Assembly (NCBI GenBank): GCA_003154635.1
Contig: PMDX01000290.1
Location: 1 to 6,441 of the forward strand
From: Actinomycetota bacterium
Lineage (GTDB): Bacteria > Actinomycetota > Geothermincolia > Fen-727 > Anoxymicrobiaceae
DNA length: 6,441 bases
Reading direction: 5' to 3'
Part shown: piece by piece, positions 1 through 5,664 of the stretch
How the letters are laid out: each line of letters begins with the position of its first letter
Numbering within the stretch: position 1 is the first letter of the stretch
Position numbers and translations under genes: made by a program
Notes under the pieces: generated by a model
What the model saw: only the letters and a program-made list of their open reading frames with translations
What the model was told of the DNA's origin: nothing
Databases searched by the model: none

Positions 1-1991
1 ACGGCGTCGTTGGTCAATGTTACGTGGGCCTGGTTGGTGGTCGCGGCCCCGCCGTCGATCTGGAAGGAGGTGCAGGCAGGGGCCTGCGTGTCGGGTGTCG
101 CGCTCTTCGATACCGTGATCTTCTTTATGGCAGGCGCGGCAACGCCCGGCGCGTGGCTCACGTCGGTGGTGACGGCGTAGATGCGGTGGTCCGCGGCCAA
201 ATTGTCAAAGACCTCCCCGAACGCCCCGTTGGTGACCTCGTAGTAGTGCCCTCCGCTCAGGTACGGCATGGGGAACTCCATGAAGGCGCCGTCAAGGTCG
301 CCGCTCCAGCCGCCGCCCGGGGTTATCTCGTAACCCGTGAGGTGATTGGTTATGGTGCAGTCGACGCTTTCCGCGCTTCCCGGCTGATGGTCCCAGGCCG
401 TTTCGATGGCGGGCTTCGCCAGGTCATGCAGGTTCGTGGGCCCGCCCACGTTGGTCTCAGCATAGAACGGCCAGGAGTACCGCAGGGGAGTCCCTTTCTC
501 GTCGTTGGCGAGCAGGTAATAGAAGTTCTTTACTTCGCCATCGTCTACGTGGATGAACCTGTAGCCGGGGAACTCCCACCTGTTCTGAGGGTCGCCGTCC
601 TGGGACTGGGTCGAGGTGGTATTCACGAACTTGACTTCGCCGCCCCCGGCCTTCCAGCCGATGGAGCCGTAGCAGTCGGAGTGGTCGTGGCCGGACAGCA
701 CCAGCGCGACGTTGTTCTCGCGCGCCAGCTTGATCAGGGACAGCCGGCCCGCCCCTTTTCCTCCCATCGGCAGGAGGCCTGGGATCACCGGCATCTCGTC
801 GAACATGCTCCCCGACCCGCCTGTCTTCCACGGGTCATGGTGGAGGAGCATGGTCTTCATCTTCGCGGAAGCATGCGCCTCCAGATCCTGCTTTACCCAG
901 AGCAGTTGCTCCGTGAAATCGTTCTCGTTGATATCGTCTTCACGCTCCTGCGTCCAGCCGGCCTCGAATGGGTCACCCCCGCCGTTGACCTGGCCCTGCC
1001 ACTTGTAGGGGCCTAGTAACGCGTCGGGGATGGCCCAGTGAAGTGTGCGCTGTGCGGCCGTCCAGTCCATCGAGTTTATCGCTGTGAAGTGGTAGTCCGG
1101 CCCGTAGTCGAACGAAAAGTACCGGGGGCCGAACAGGTTCTTCCATGAGGCAAGGTAGTCCTCCTCGAGGCTGTCATTGAACTGGTCGTACCGGGCCCAG
1201 CCGTCGTGATTGCCCGGCACCATGAACACCGGGACATCCAGCTTCAAGGTCTCTGTGTAAAACCAGTCCAACTCGAACCACGTCTCGTAGTATTTATCGT
1301 TCCATGGCGAGTCCTTGTAGGCGTCGAAGTCGGCGTAGTTCCGCCGGTACAGCCAGGTCAGGCCGAAATCATAGTCACCGGTGTAGACAAGGAAGTCGGG
1401 CCTCGCCCTGTTCATCTGCTGGATAGGCTTGTGGTAGTAGGTCGCCCCATAGCCTTCGCTCTCGCTGTACTCCGGTTGCCGCCAGCCCCTCTCGTGGGTG
1501 TTTGAGCTTACGTATGCCGCCTCCTGCCCCCAGACGTGGATGTCGGTCAGCTGCGCGAAGGTGTAATCGGTCTTGTACTCGTTTACCACCTGGAGAGCGT
1601 GTTGCTGTGAGTCGGTGAGCATCGAGCCGTCCTTCAGCATTCCCGCGACCGTCAGGTCGTACAGGTGCATCGGTACGGTCTTCGGCACCGCCACCGTCAC
1701 CAGGTAGATGCGCGCCCGGGGTTGGACGTCCCGAGAGTACTCGGGCCAATTGGTGCTGAAGCCCACGGTGAAATCCTCAATGGGAAGGACCCTGGTTGCC
1801 GGGTAGGCGCTGTTGGTGGTGGTAACCGACACCTGGAACCCGGTGATCTGTGGCAGCGCCTTGCTCCAGTCCTGGTTGCGGGGGTCGAATTCCAGCGTAA
1901 GATGCTCGCCGCACTTGATTATCGCGGGGAAGCCCAGGGTCGGGTAGATGACCTGCTTGATGCGGTCGCGGTTGATGGGGACTTTCTTCAT
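1..1991 (-). CDS. Calcineurin-like metallophosphoesterase, large multidomain protein (C-terminus cut by window edge)
   Basis: The minus-strand frame is open from the ATG at 1991-1989 to the left edge, giving 663 residues and no stop. A strong GGAGGT at 1996-2001, 4 nt before the ATG, fixes the start. All five metallophosphoesterase motifs are present in order: DIH (D150, H152), GDYD (D206), GNHD (260-263), LLHHDP (H384/H385) and GHDH (434-437). They would hold a two-metal centre that hydrolyses phosphoester bonds. The catalytic domain spans about residues 140-470. Before it lies a beta-rich, Ig-like segment of about 140 residues. After it come another beta-type region (about 500-610) and the beginning of a module reading FQIDGGAATTNQAHVTL (about 642-658), typical of repeated Ig-like modules in surface proteins. 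The N-terminus (MKKVPINRDRIKQVIYPTLG) shows no convincing signal peptide, which is odd for this architecture. The substrate cannot be told from sequence; phosphomonoesters, phosphodiesters or nucleotides are all possible. Family call is firm, specificity unknown. Confidence 0.92.
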   Translation of the reverse strand, partial: MKKVPINRDRIKQVIYPTLGFPAIIKCGEHLTLEFDPRNQDWSKALPQITGFQVSVTTTNSAYPATRVLPIEDFTVGFSTNWPEYSRDVQPRARIYLVTVAVPKTVPMHLYDLTVAGMLKDGSMLTDSQQHALQVVNEYKTDYTFAQLTDIHVWGQEAAYVSSNTHERGWRQPEYSESEGYGATYYHKPIQQMNRARPDFLVYTGDYDFGLTWLYRRNYADFDAYKDSPWNDKYYETWFELDWFYTETLKLDVPVFMVPGNHDGWARYDQFNDSLEEDYLASWKNLFGPRYFSFDYGPDYHFTAINSMDWTAAQRTLHWAIPDALLGPYKWQGQVNGGGDPFEAGWTQEREDDINENDFTEQLLWVKQDLEAHASAKMKTMLLHHDPWKTGGSGSMFDEMPVIPGLLPMGGKGAGRLSLIKLARENNVALVLSGHDHSDCYGSIGWKAGGGEVKFVNTTSTQSQDGDPQNRWEFPGYRFIHVDDGEVKNFYYLLANDEKGTPLRYSWPFYAETNVGGPTNLHDLAKPAIETAWDHQPGSAESVDCTITNHLTGYEITPGGGWSGDLDGAFMEFPMPYLSGGHYYEVTNGAFGEVFDNLAADHRIYAVTTDVSHAPGVAAPAIKKITVSKSATPDTQAPACTSFQIDGGAATTNQAHVTLTNDA

Positions 1992-1995
1992 CGTT

Positions 1996-2001
1996 ACCTC
2001 C
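1996..2001 (-). promoter_or_regulatory. Shine-Dalgarno of the metallophosphoesterase gene
   Basis: The minus strand reads GGAGGT, then AACG, then ATG. This near-ideal ribosome binding site with a 4-nt spacer favours the ATG at 1991 over the in-frame GTG codons at 2021 and 2039, which have no comparable site. The frame is closed upstream by a TAA at 2045-2043. Confidence 0.8.
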
Positions 2002-2093
2002 AGCGATAAGCTTGACTTCACCTGACCAGGATCAATCACCGATTATGCCCTGGAACGTACCCTTTCCGCGCGCGCTCCAATCTCGATATCCCG

Positions 2094-2243
2094 TTAGTTC
2101 TTACAGTCTTTGGAAGCCCACGTGCCGAAAGCTATCACTCCAACTGTCAACGTAAGGGCCATGTAGGCAATAACATAAGTAATCCAGCGCCTGCCACTAC
2201 TTCTGGGAGCTGTACCCCGGTACTCCCCGTATTCCTTCTCCAA
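2094..2243 (-). CDS. Probable small single-pass membrane protein, 49 aa, TTG start
   Basis: This frame reads 49 residues from a TTG at 2243-2241 to a TAA at 2096-2094. The N-terminal part is polar (EKEYGEYRG), followed by a basic patch (SSGRR, 15-19). A hydrophobic stretch at about 20-43 (WITYVIAYMALTLTVGVIAF, then GTW) looks like one membrane span, and the tail ASKDCKN is short with a single cysteine. The basic residues before the span predict an N-in, C-out topology. AGAGGG lies 8 nt before the TTG. The open frame extends further upstream to about 2350 without ATG or GTG, and the adjacent residues (LKGLLGERVWA) also look protein-like. The real start could therefore be a further non-ATG codon, or the gene may be a remnant that has lost its start. 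It sits 102 nt upstream of the phosphoesterase on the same strand, so cotranscription is possible. No family is recognised. Confidence 0.45.
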   Translation of the reverse strand: MEKEYGEYRGTAPRSSGRRWITYVIAYMALTLTVGVIAFGTWASKDCKN

Positions 2244-2251
2244 CGCCCATA

Positions 2252-2258
2252 CCCTCTC
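2252..2258 (-). promoter_or_regulatory. Candidate Shine-Dalgarno for the small membrane protein
   Basis: The minus strand reads GAGAGGG followed by an 8-nt spacer to the TTG at 2243. It supports that codon as a start but does not prove it. An ATG at 2250-2248, almost touching this site, opens a different frame that stops after 17 codons. Confidence 0.4.
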
Positions 2259-2303
2259 ACCAAGCAGGCCTTTCAGGCGCGTTTGACTGGATCGTGCAGA
2301 GAG

Positions 2304-2321
2304 GTCTCGAGACGACCGGTC
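2304..2321. repeat. Two abutting perfect palindromes
   Basis: GTCTCGAGAC (2304-2313) is a 10-bp perfect palindrome. It is followed with no gap by GACCGGTC (2314-2321), an 8-bp perfect palindrome. They lie in the non-coding part of the divergent region between the small membrane protein and the CxxC gene, where a regulator could reach either promoter. The sequence does not say whether a protein binds here. Confidence 0.45.
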
Positions 2322-2349
2322 ACCCCAGGGGATGGGAGCACGCTTCCGG

Positions 2350-2377
2350 ATTAAATTTCAGCGTAATATAATGAAAA
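2350..2377 (-). promoter_or_regulatory. Possible promoter for the small-protein/phosphoesterase unit
   Basis: On the minus strand, TTTTCA (2377-2372) and TTTAAT (2355-2350) are 16 nt apart and resemble sigma-70 type -35 and -10 hexamers (4/6 and 4/6 or better). They lie about 107 nt before the TTG of the small gene. The patch is the most AT-rich part of this intergenic region. It overlaps the plus-strand -10 candidate, so the two promoters would compete. Confidence 0.3.
2367..2372 (+). promoter_or_regulatory. Candidate -10 box (TATAAT) for the CxxC-protein gene
   Basis: A consensus TATAAT on the plus strand lies 117 nt before the ATG at 2490. The hexamer at the expected -35 place (TTCCGG, 2344-2349) is poor, so this may need an activator or may not be used. 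If used, transcription would start near 2379 and leave a leader of about 110 nt. Confidence 0.4.
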
Positions 2378-2409
2378 CTGAACGTGCGGCGTTACCGTGT
2401 CATAGTCGT

Positions 2410-2442
2410 GGTTCGATTCAGCGAATAGCTCCGGTTCGATTC
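2410..2442 (+). repeat. Direct repeat GGTTCGATTC, two copies, in the leader of the CxxC gene
   Basis: Identical 10-mers GGTTCGATTC occur at 2410-2419 and 2433-2442, 23 bp apart start to start, so near two helical turns. The first runs into ATTCAGCGAAT (2416-2426), a small inverted repeat. A second direct repeat, TCCGACAG, follows at 2446-2453 and 2472-2479. The short 10-mer looks like a tRNA T-loop, but no stem pairs around it. It may be an operator or chance. Confidence 0.4.
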
Positions 2443-2477
2443 GCATCCGACAGCGGGTGGTCCGTCTGGCGTCCGAC

Positions 2478-2482
2478 AGGGG
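2478..2482 (+). promoter_or_regulatory. Shine-Dalgarno that decides the CxxC-protein start
   Basis: AGGGG followed by a 7-nt spacer (TTTGAAC) precedes the ATG at 2490. The upstream in-frame GTG at 2457 has no purine-rich site before it, so the ATG is preferred and the 11-residue extension is probably not translated. Confidence 0.7.
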
Positions 2483-2489
2483 TTTGAAC

Positions 2490-3617
2490 ATGATCGAGAT
2501 ATGCGGCTCGTGCGGCGTTCCTTTATTCCTGAGCAGTGGGCTCAACTGGCAGGGCAACGGGGTCATTGCGCTCCGGGATTCACCGAAGGACCGTATGGTC
2601 TTCTTCGAGTCCCAACCGATCGACCAGCTATTCAGGGGCATAGAGGAATTGATCGGGGTTCCCCTGGAACATATCGTCGTCGAAAGCCGGCGTCGTGAGA
2701 CCAGGAGGTATATAGAGAGGGCCTTTCCGCCGGAAGTGCGCAAGATCATAAAGGGAAGAGGCGACCTGAACGAGGGCCAGGGCATGGGCCTGGCGGCCGT
2801 CGAGCTCGAGGAGTTGCTCGCGACCATGCGAGTGATCACCCAATCCATCATCGACATAAGCAACGTCTATGGGTACGGGGACCAGAGACTGGGTCATGGC
2901 TGGGAACGCGGCGACGATTTCCCATGGCGAACGCAGGTGACCCGGCACCCGTACTCCATCCTCTTTATAGCCGCGGACAACCTGGGCTCTGTCGAGGCGT
3001 TCGAAGATGCCGACATGCGCGTGAAGTACGACGAGATAGTGCAGGACGAGTACGAGACAGCTGTCTTTCCTGGGCCCCATCCCGTGGAGCTTGCGGACAG
3101 GCTTAAGAGAAAGCGATACGACTTCAAGCCGGGTGATATCGAGTACGACAGGTGCGGGGAGTGCGGCGTCCCCCTGGTCGTCTCATTCCGGAAGTGGGAT
3201 ACCGGCACTGGGTCTATAACCGATCCGGAGACAAACCGGAGAATGGCGATCTTCGGGCCGTTGGCCGTCGATGCAATATTCGAGGACCTCGAGGCAGAGC
3301 TCGGTGAGGCCATACCGGAGGTGGTCATCGAAGCCCAGAGGCGCTATATCAAGACGGCCTGGGACGCTGAGAGCTGGAACAAAGACGGGGCGACGTTCCA
3401 GCAGATGGTCGCCCTTCGAGGCCTGGGCAACATCACCACGTTCGATGGCCACTCCACTTACCTGACGATGGTCGTGGAGAACGTATGCTATCACCTACCA
3501 ATGATTGGTACCGCGCAGGCCCTGGTCGAGCTGGTATACAAGGCAGACAGCTCGACCTGCGAATGGGAACTGGCGGAGGATGGCGATCTCAAGCTGACCG
3601 TCACCGTAAACAAGTGA
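2490..3617 (+). CDS. Unknown protein with two CxxCGVP-led tandem modules, 375 aa
   Basis: The protein carries an internal duplication. Module 1 opens MIEICGSCGVPLFLS (C5, C8) and module 2 opens DRCGECGVPLVVS (C222, C225). After each knuckle comes a parallel series: a polar/glycine stretch (GNGVIALRD; GTGSITDP), a beta strand (RMVFFES; RMAIFGP), a helix of the form IDQLFRGIEELIG / VDAIFEDLEAELG, then a VVIEA-type strand and an RRY helix. The C-terminal end has CEWELAEDGDLKLTV (357-371), resembling the closing strands of small ligand-binding domains such as V4R/4-vinyl-reductase-type proteins; that link is an impression only. Each CxxC gives two thiols, so a zinc or haem/thiol site would need further ligands or pairing of the two modules. 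No signal peptide or membrane span is seen, so it is probably cytoplasmic. It is divergent from the small-protein/phosphoesterase unit and convergent with the MprF-like gene. Function not recognised; coding call is firm. Confidence 0.88.
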   Translation: MIEICGSCGVPLFLSSGLNWQGNGVIALRDSPKDRMVFFESQPIDQLFRGIEELIGVPLEHIVVESRRRETRRYIERAFPPEVRKIIKGRGDLNEGQGMGLAAVELEELLATMRVITQSIIDISNVYGYGDQRLGHGWERGDDFPWRTQVTRHPYSILFIAADNLGSVEAFEDADMRVKYDEIVQDEYETAVFPGPHPVELADRLKRKRYDFKPGDIEYDRCGECGVPLVVSFRKWDTGTGSITDPETNRRMAIFGPLAVDAIFEDLEAELGEAIPEVVIEAQRRYIKTAWDAESWNKDGATFQQMVALRGLGNITTFDGHSTYLTMVVENVCYHLPMIGTAQALVELVYKADSSTCEWELAEDGDLKLTVTVNK

Positions 3618-3652
3618 TCCGCGAGGCCGTTGGCCGAGGTCAGAGAAACCAT

Positions 3653-3679
3653 AGCACTTCAGACTCAACCTGAAGTGCT
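3653..3679. terminator. Stem-loop between convergent genes, probable bidirectional terminator
   Basis: AGCACTTCAG (3653-3662) and CTGAAGTGCT (3670-3679) pair perfectly over 10 bp around a 7-nt loop. The hairpin lies 35 nt after the TGA of the CxxC gene and 44 nt after the TAG of the MprF-like gene on the opposite strand. Neither side has a true T-run: plus continues CAAAGGAAC, and minus continues with a T-rich ATGGTTTCTCT. It suits the minus-strand gene somewhat better. The position supports a shared terminator; the missing T-run lowers certainty. Confidence 0.6.
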
Positions 3680-3723
3680 CAAAGGAACTATGCGTCTCCA
3701 ATGAAGACGTGAGTACATGTTCT

Positions 3724-5472
3724 CTAGGGCGTGATAGTTCTCGCTCGATGGGACTCGGGCCTGGTTATCTTGAGCGCCGATTCCGCGATGACGATGGATA
3801 GCCCGCAACGCGCCAGTTCGAAGATGGACGGATAAGCGATGTATCGCCGGATCCACTCAGGGTCGTACTTCTTGTCGAACCTGTACGAAGAGACTGCTGG
3901 GAAATGTTTGTTCAGGAACCAGGCCACAGCCTTCCAGAAGCGGTTGCGTTTCTCTTCGCTGTCCTCACGGTAGTGCTGGGAAAACGCGAGGAAATGGAGC
4001 GACATCTTACCGTATCCCAGGTCTTTCAGGTAGAGAGCCGTTCTTGAGATTATGTAGTCGGACAGGGCCGAAGGCACGTCTTCTCTCGTCCTTGTGATGT
4101 CGAGCGAATACCCTTCCTTTGGATACATGGGGACGAGGTACAAGAACCCGACCGGATTTGAACCCTCATCGTAGGCCAGCGCCAGTAGGCAGTCCGGGTC
4201 GTCGGACGACAGGAGCCGCCCGAGGCCCATGGAATAGCCGGTTTCCGGGCTGTTCCCCCTCCATTCCTTGGAAATAGCAAGGAGTTGGTGTCTCAGGTGT
4301 GACGGGATCCCCGCGTTGTACATGAACTCGACCGTGTAACCTGCACGCCCCATGCTGTTGACGCTCTGCCTTAACTTCCTGACATGCCTGCCCTCCAGGC
4401 TGAAAGAGGTCAGGTTGATTACTGTTTCCTCCCCGAAGCAAAGTGACTTGAGTCCCAAAGGGCGCAACAATTCGGCGACCCTTTCGCTCAGGCCGATGCC
4501 TGATGCCCTCCAGCCGGAGAGAGTACAGAATCGCAGGAACTCTTTAAGGGCCTGTTCGTGCTTTTCTTCAGGCCCAACCGGATCACCGGACATGATTGCA
4601 ACCCCTCGAACGACTTTGTACGCCATGAAGCAATCTTTCCCCGAAAAGAAGTAGTTCTTTTCTCCCCGGGTGTTGAAATAGGCCAGGCTGTCCCCGCCAA
4701 AGAGCCCCAGGATCTCTCTTGCGACGTGTTCGTCTTCTTTCGTGTGCCCGTCCTTAGCCTTGTGCGGGCTGAAAAGGAGGTAGAGAAGACAAGAGCACAG
4801 GAGCATGAAGGCAATGACTAACGGGAATTTGTATGCATCCTGCCAGCCGTGAAAGGCGAAAGTGCTTCGGCCCGTTGCGACGAGGATAGAGTCTTTGGCG
4901 AGGGTGAAGGGGTTTCGGGACAGCTTGTACGAGCGCCTGCCGACGAAGAGCCCGAGGGCCCCGAACAGGACAATAGCCGGGACGGCGATCAAAGCAACAC
5001 GCTTGAACAGTCTCCACCTGTCCGGGTCCGGCACGCCGGGAAGATGTGGGAGCGCAAGTAGGAACAATCCCGCCAGAAGCACGCTCACCGCCCCTCCCAT
5101 GAAATTTGTCCTGCCGATGATATCTGCCAGGCCCTCTGCCAGCACGAGCGAAGACAGGATGAATATGGCGGCACGCTTCTTGATCAACAGCTCGTAGGTG
5201 AGAACGACGAAGAAAAGGCCGAACAGGATCGGGTAGACGTCGCTGTTGTGCCACACCGGGATCTCCACGAAGTGTTCTGCTCTGGTGATTACACTTCGCG
5301 AGAACCCTCGCATGGCGATATCGGTTGCCTGCGAGAAGAGCAGTATGCTGGAAACCGCCGCGTAAAGTACGGCGAGGTAATAAGCGAACGTCGAGAGATA
5401 GTACGAAAGCCCTTTGGCTTTTTCCTCATCAATATAATCTGTGGCGATAGACGCGTAATCGTTCAAGCTCAC
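3724..5472 (-). CDS. MprF-like aminoacyl-phosphatidylglycerol synthase (DUF2156/LPG synthase C domain), six-span membrane protein, 582 aa
   Basis: Residues 1-240 hold about six hydrophobic spans (24-46, 79-97, 101-120, 126-142, 158-178, 215-235). Residues 245-555 form the double-GNAT catalytic domain of lysyl-phosphatidylglycerol synthases. Family signatures are AIMSGDPVGP (292-301), LRFCTLSGW (313-321), CFGEETVINLTSFSLEGR (345-362), YSLDITRTREDVPSALSDYI (455-474), LSLHFLAFS-like SLHFLAFS (491-498) and KKYDPEWIRRYIAYP (534-548). Such enzymes move an aminoacyl group from a tRNA to phosphatidylglycerol at the inner membrane face, making the surface less negative and often raising resistance to cationic peptides. 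Full MprF has about 14 spans. Here only the synthase half is present, and the N-terminal flippase half is missing. The amino acid transferred (Lys, Ala, Orn or other) cannot be read from sequence. The gene is divergent from the TetR gene, whose operator array lies about 100 bp before its start. The start is GTG at 5472 or TTG at 5466. Confidence 0.9.
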   Translation of the reverse strand: MSLNDYASIATDYIDEEKAKGLSYYLSTFAYYLAVLYAAVSSILLFSQATDIAMRGFSRSVITRAEHFVEIPVWHNSDVYPILFGLFFVVLTYELLIKKRAAIFILSSLVLAEGLADIIGRTNFMGGAVSVLLAGLFLLALPHLPGVPDPDRWRLFKRVALIAVPAIVLFGALGLFVGRRSYKLSRNPFTLAKDSILVATGRSTFAFHGWQDAYKFPLVIAFMLLCSCLLYLLFSPHKAKDGHTKEDEHVAREILGLFGGDSLAYFNTRGEKNYFFSGKDCFMAYKVVRGVAIMSGDPVGPEEKHEQALKEFLRFCTLSGWRASGIGLSERVAELLRPLGLKSLCFGEETVINLTSFSLEGRHVRKLRQSVNSMGRAGYTVEFMYNAGIPSHLRHQLLAISKEWRGNSPETGYSMGLGRLLSSDDPDCLLALAYDEGSNPVGFLYLVPMYPKEGYSLDITRTREDVPSALSDYIISRTALYLKDLGYGKMSLHFLAFSQHYREDSEEKRNRFWKAVAWFLNKHFPAVSSYRFDKKYDPEWIRRYIAYPSIFELARCGLSIVIAESALKITRPESHRARTITP

Positions 5473-5474
5473 GG

Positions 5475-5478
5475 CTCC
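5475..5478 (-). promoter_or_regulatory. Shine-Dalgarno of the MprF-like gene; start ambiguous
   Basis: The minus strand reads CTGGAG, CC, GTG, AGC, TTG. The GGAG is only 2 nt from the GTG at 5472 but 8 nt from the TTG at 5466, a more usual spacing. The product would be 582 or 580 residues. No ATG is available between here and the upstream in-frame TAA at 5514-5512. Confidence 0.5.
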
Positions 5479-5488
5479 AGATATAGTC

Positions 5489-5498
5489 GGTTCGAACC
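5489..5498. repeat. Perfect palindrome GGTTCGAACC before the MprF-like gene
   Basis: A 10-bp perfect palindrome lies 16 bp before the GTG of the MprF-like gene, partly flanked by ATATAG (5481-5486) and CTATAT (5507-5512). It shares the core GGTTCGA with the direct repeat at 2410-2442. It differs in sequence from the TGAC/GGTCA operators nearby, so it would be a site for another factor, or chance. Confidence 0.35.
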
Positions 5499-5566
5499 TC
5501 CCATATCTATATTACCCGACATTCATCATATACCGCTTCGGATTGACGCGCCCATATTGCCATGAT

Positions 5567-5572
5567 ATTATG
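5567..5572 (-). promoter_or_regulatory. Candidate -10 box of the MprF-like gene, overlapping the first operator
   Basis: The minus strand reads CATAAT (5/6 to TATAAT), and its edge enters operator site 1. The -35 region would fall in site 2 (TTCAGT, 5595-5590, weak). Transcription would begin near 5560, giving a leader of about 90 nt. A protein on the operators would cover this promoter. Confidence 0.35.
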
Positions 5573-5617
5573 ACCCAGGGTCAGATATGACTGAAGGTCA
5601 CTTATGACCTCAGGTCA
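5571..5617. promoter_or_regulatory. Triple operator array, probable binding sites of the adjacent TetR regulator
   Basis: Three 13-bp sites sit in tandem: TGACCCAGGGTCA (5571-5583), TGACTGAAGGTCA (5588-5600) and TGACCTCAGGTCA (5605-5617). Sites 1 and 3 are perfect TGACC-N3-GGTCA inverted repeats; site 2 has one mismatch in the left arm. Starts are exactly 17 bp apart, and each is preceded by TA, so the repeat unit is TATGACnnnnGGTCAnn. TetR-family dimers bind inverted repeats of this sort, commonly next to their own gene. The array ends 47 bp before the TetR start, immediately before its likely -10 box, and also overlaps a minus-strand -10 candidate. It could therefore control both directions. 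The assignment to this TetR protein is inference from position and symmetry. Confidence 0.8.
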
Positions 5618-5620
5618 GTT

Positions 5621-5626
5621 TATAAA
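5621..5626 (+). promoter_or_regulatory. Candidate -10 box of the TetR gene
   Basis: TATAAA (within TTTATAAAG) lies 3 bp after operator site 3. The matching -35 region falls inside sites 2-3 and shows no good TTGACA. Transcription would start near 5633, about 30 nt before the ATG at 5665. Bound repressor would occlude the -35 area. Confidence 0.45.
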
Positions 5627-5652
5627 GATGATGCAAAATCGACCGGCGAATG

Positions 5653-5657
5653 AGAGG
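5653..5657 (+). promoter_or_regulatory. Shine-Dalgarno that decides the TetR start
   Basis: AGAGG with a 7-nt spacer precedes the ATG at 5665. It lies inside the codons that would follow the earlier in-frame ATG at 5650, which has no such site (CGGCGA before it). The later ATG is therefore preferred. Confidence 0.65.
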
Positions 5658-5664
5658 CATTCCG

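Noticed and set aside
24..1016. A 330-residue plus-strand open frame
   Set aside because: It is the shadow of the metallophosphoesterase on the minus strand, which has all catalytic motifs and a strong ribosome binding site. The plus-strand product shows no recognisable domain.
2021..2034. Possible TetR operator CTGACCAGGATCA before the phosphoesterase gene
   Set aside because: The arms are TGACC and GATCA with a 2-bp spacer, so both the spacer and one arm differ from the TGACC-N3-GGTCA sites at 5571-5617.
2351..2863. Minus-strand 170-residue open frame overlapping the CxxC gene
   Set aside because: It overlaps the better-supported plus-strand gene, has a low-complexity serine/arginine-rich product, and runs through the divergent promoter region.
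3496..3510. Palindrome TACCAATGATTGGTA
   Set aside because: It lies inside the coding region of the CxxC protein (codons for YHLPMIGTA) and has no partner or T-run, so chance is the simplest explanation.
5489..5498. tRNA T-arm (GGTTCGAACC, and GGTTCGATTC at 2410 and 2433)
   Set aside because: The loop-like core is present, but on both strands the flanking five bases do not pair as a T-stem, and no acceptor, D-arm or anticodon arm can be built around it.
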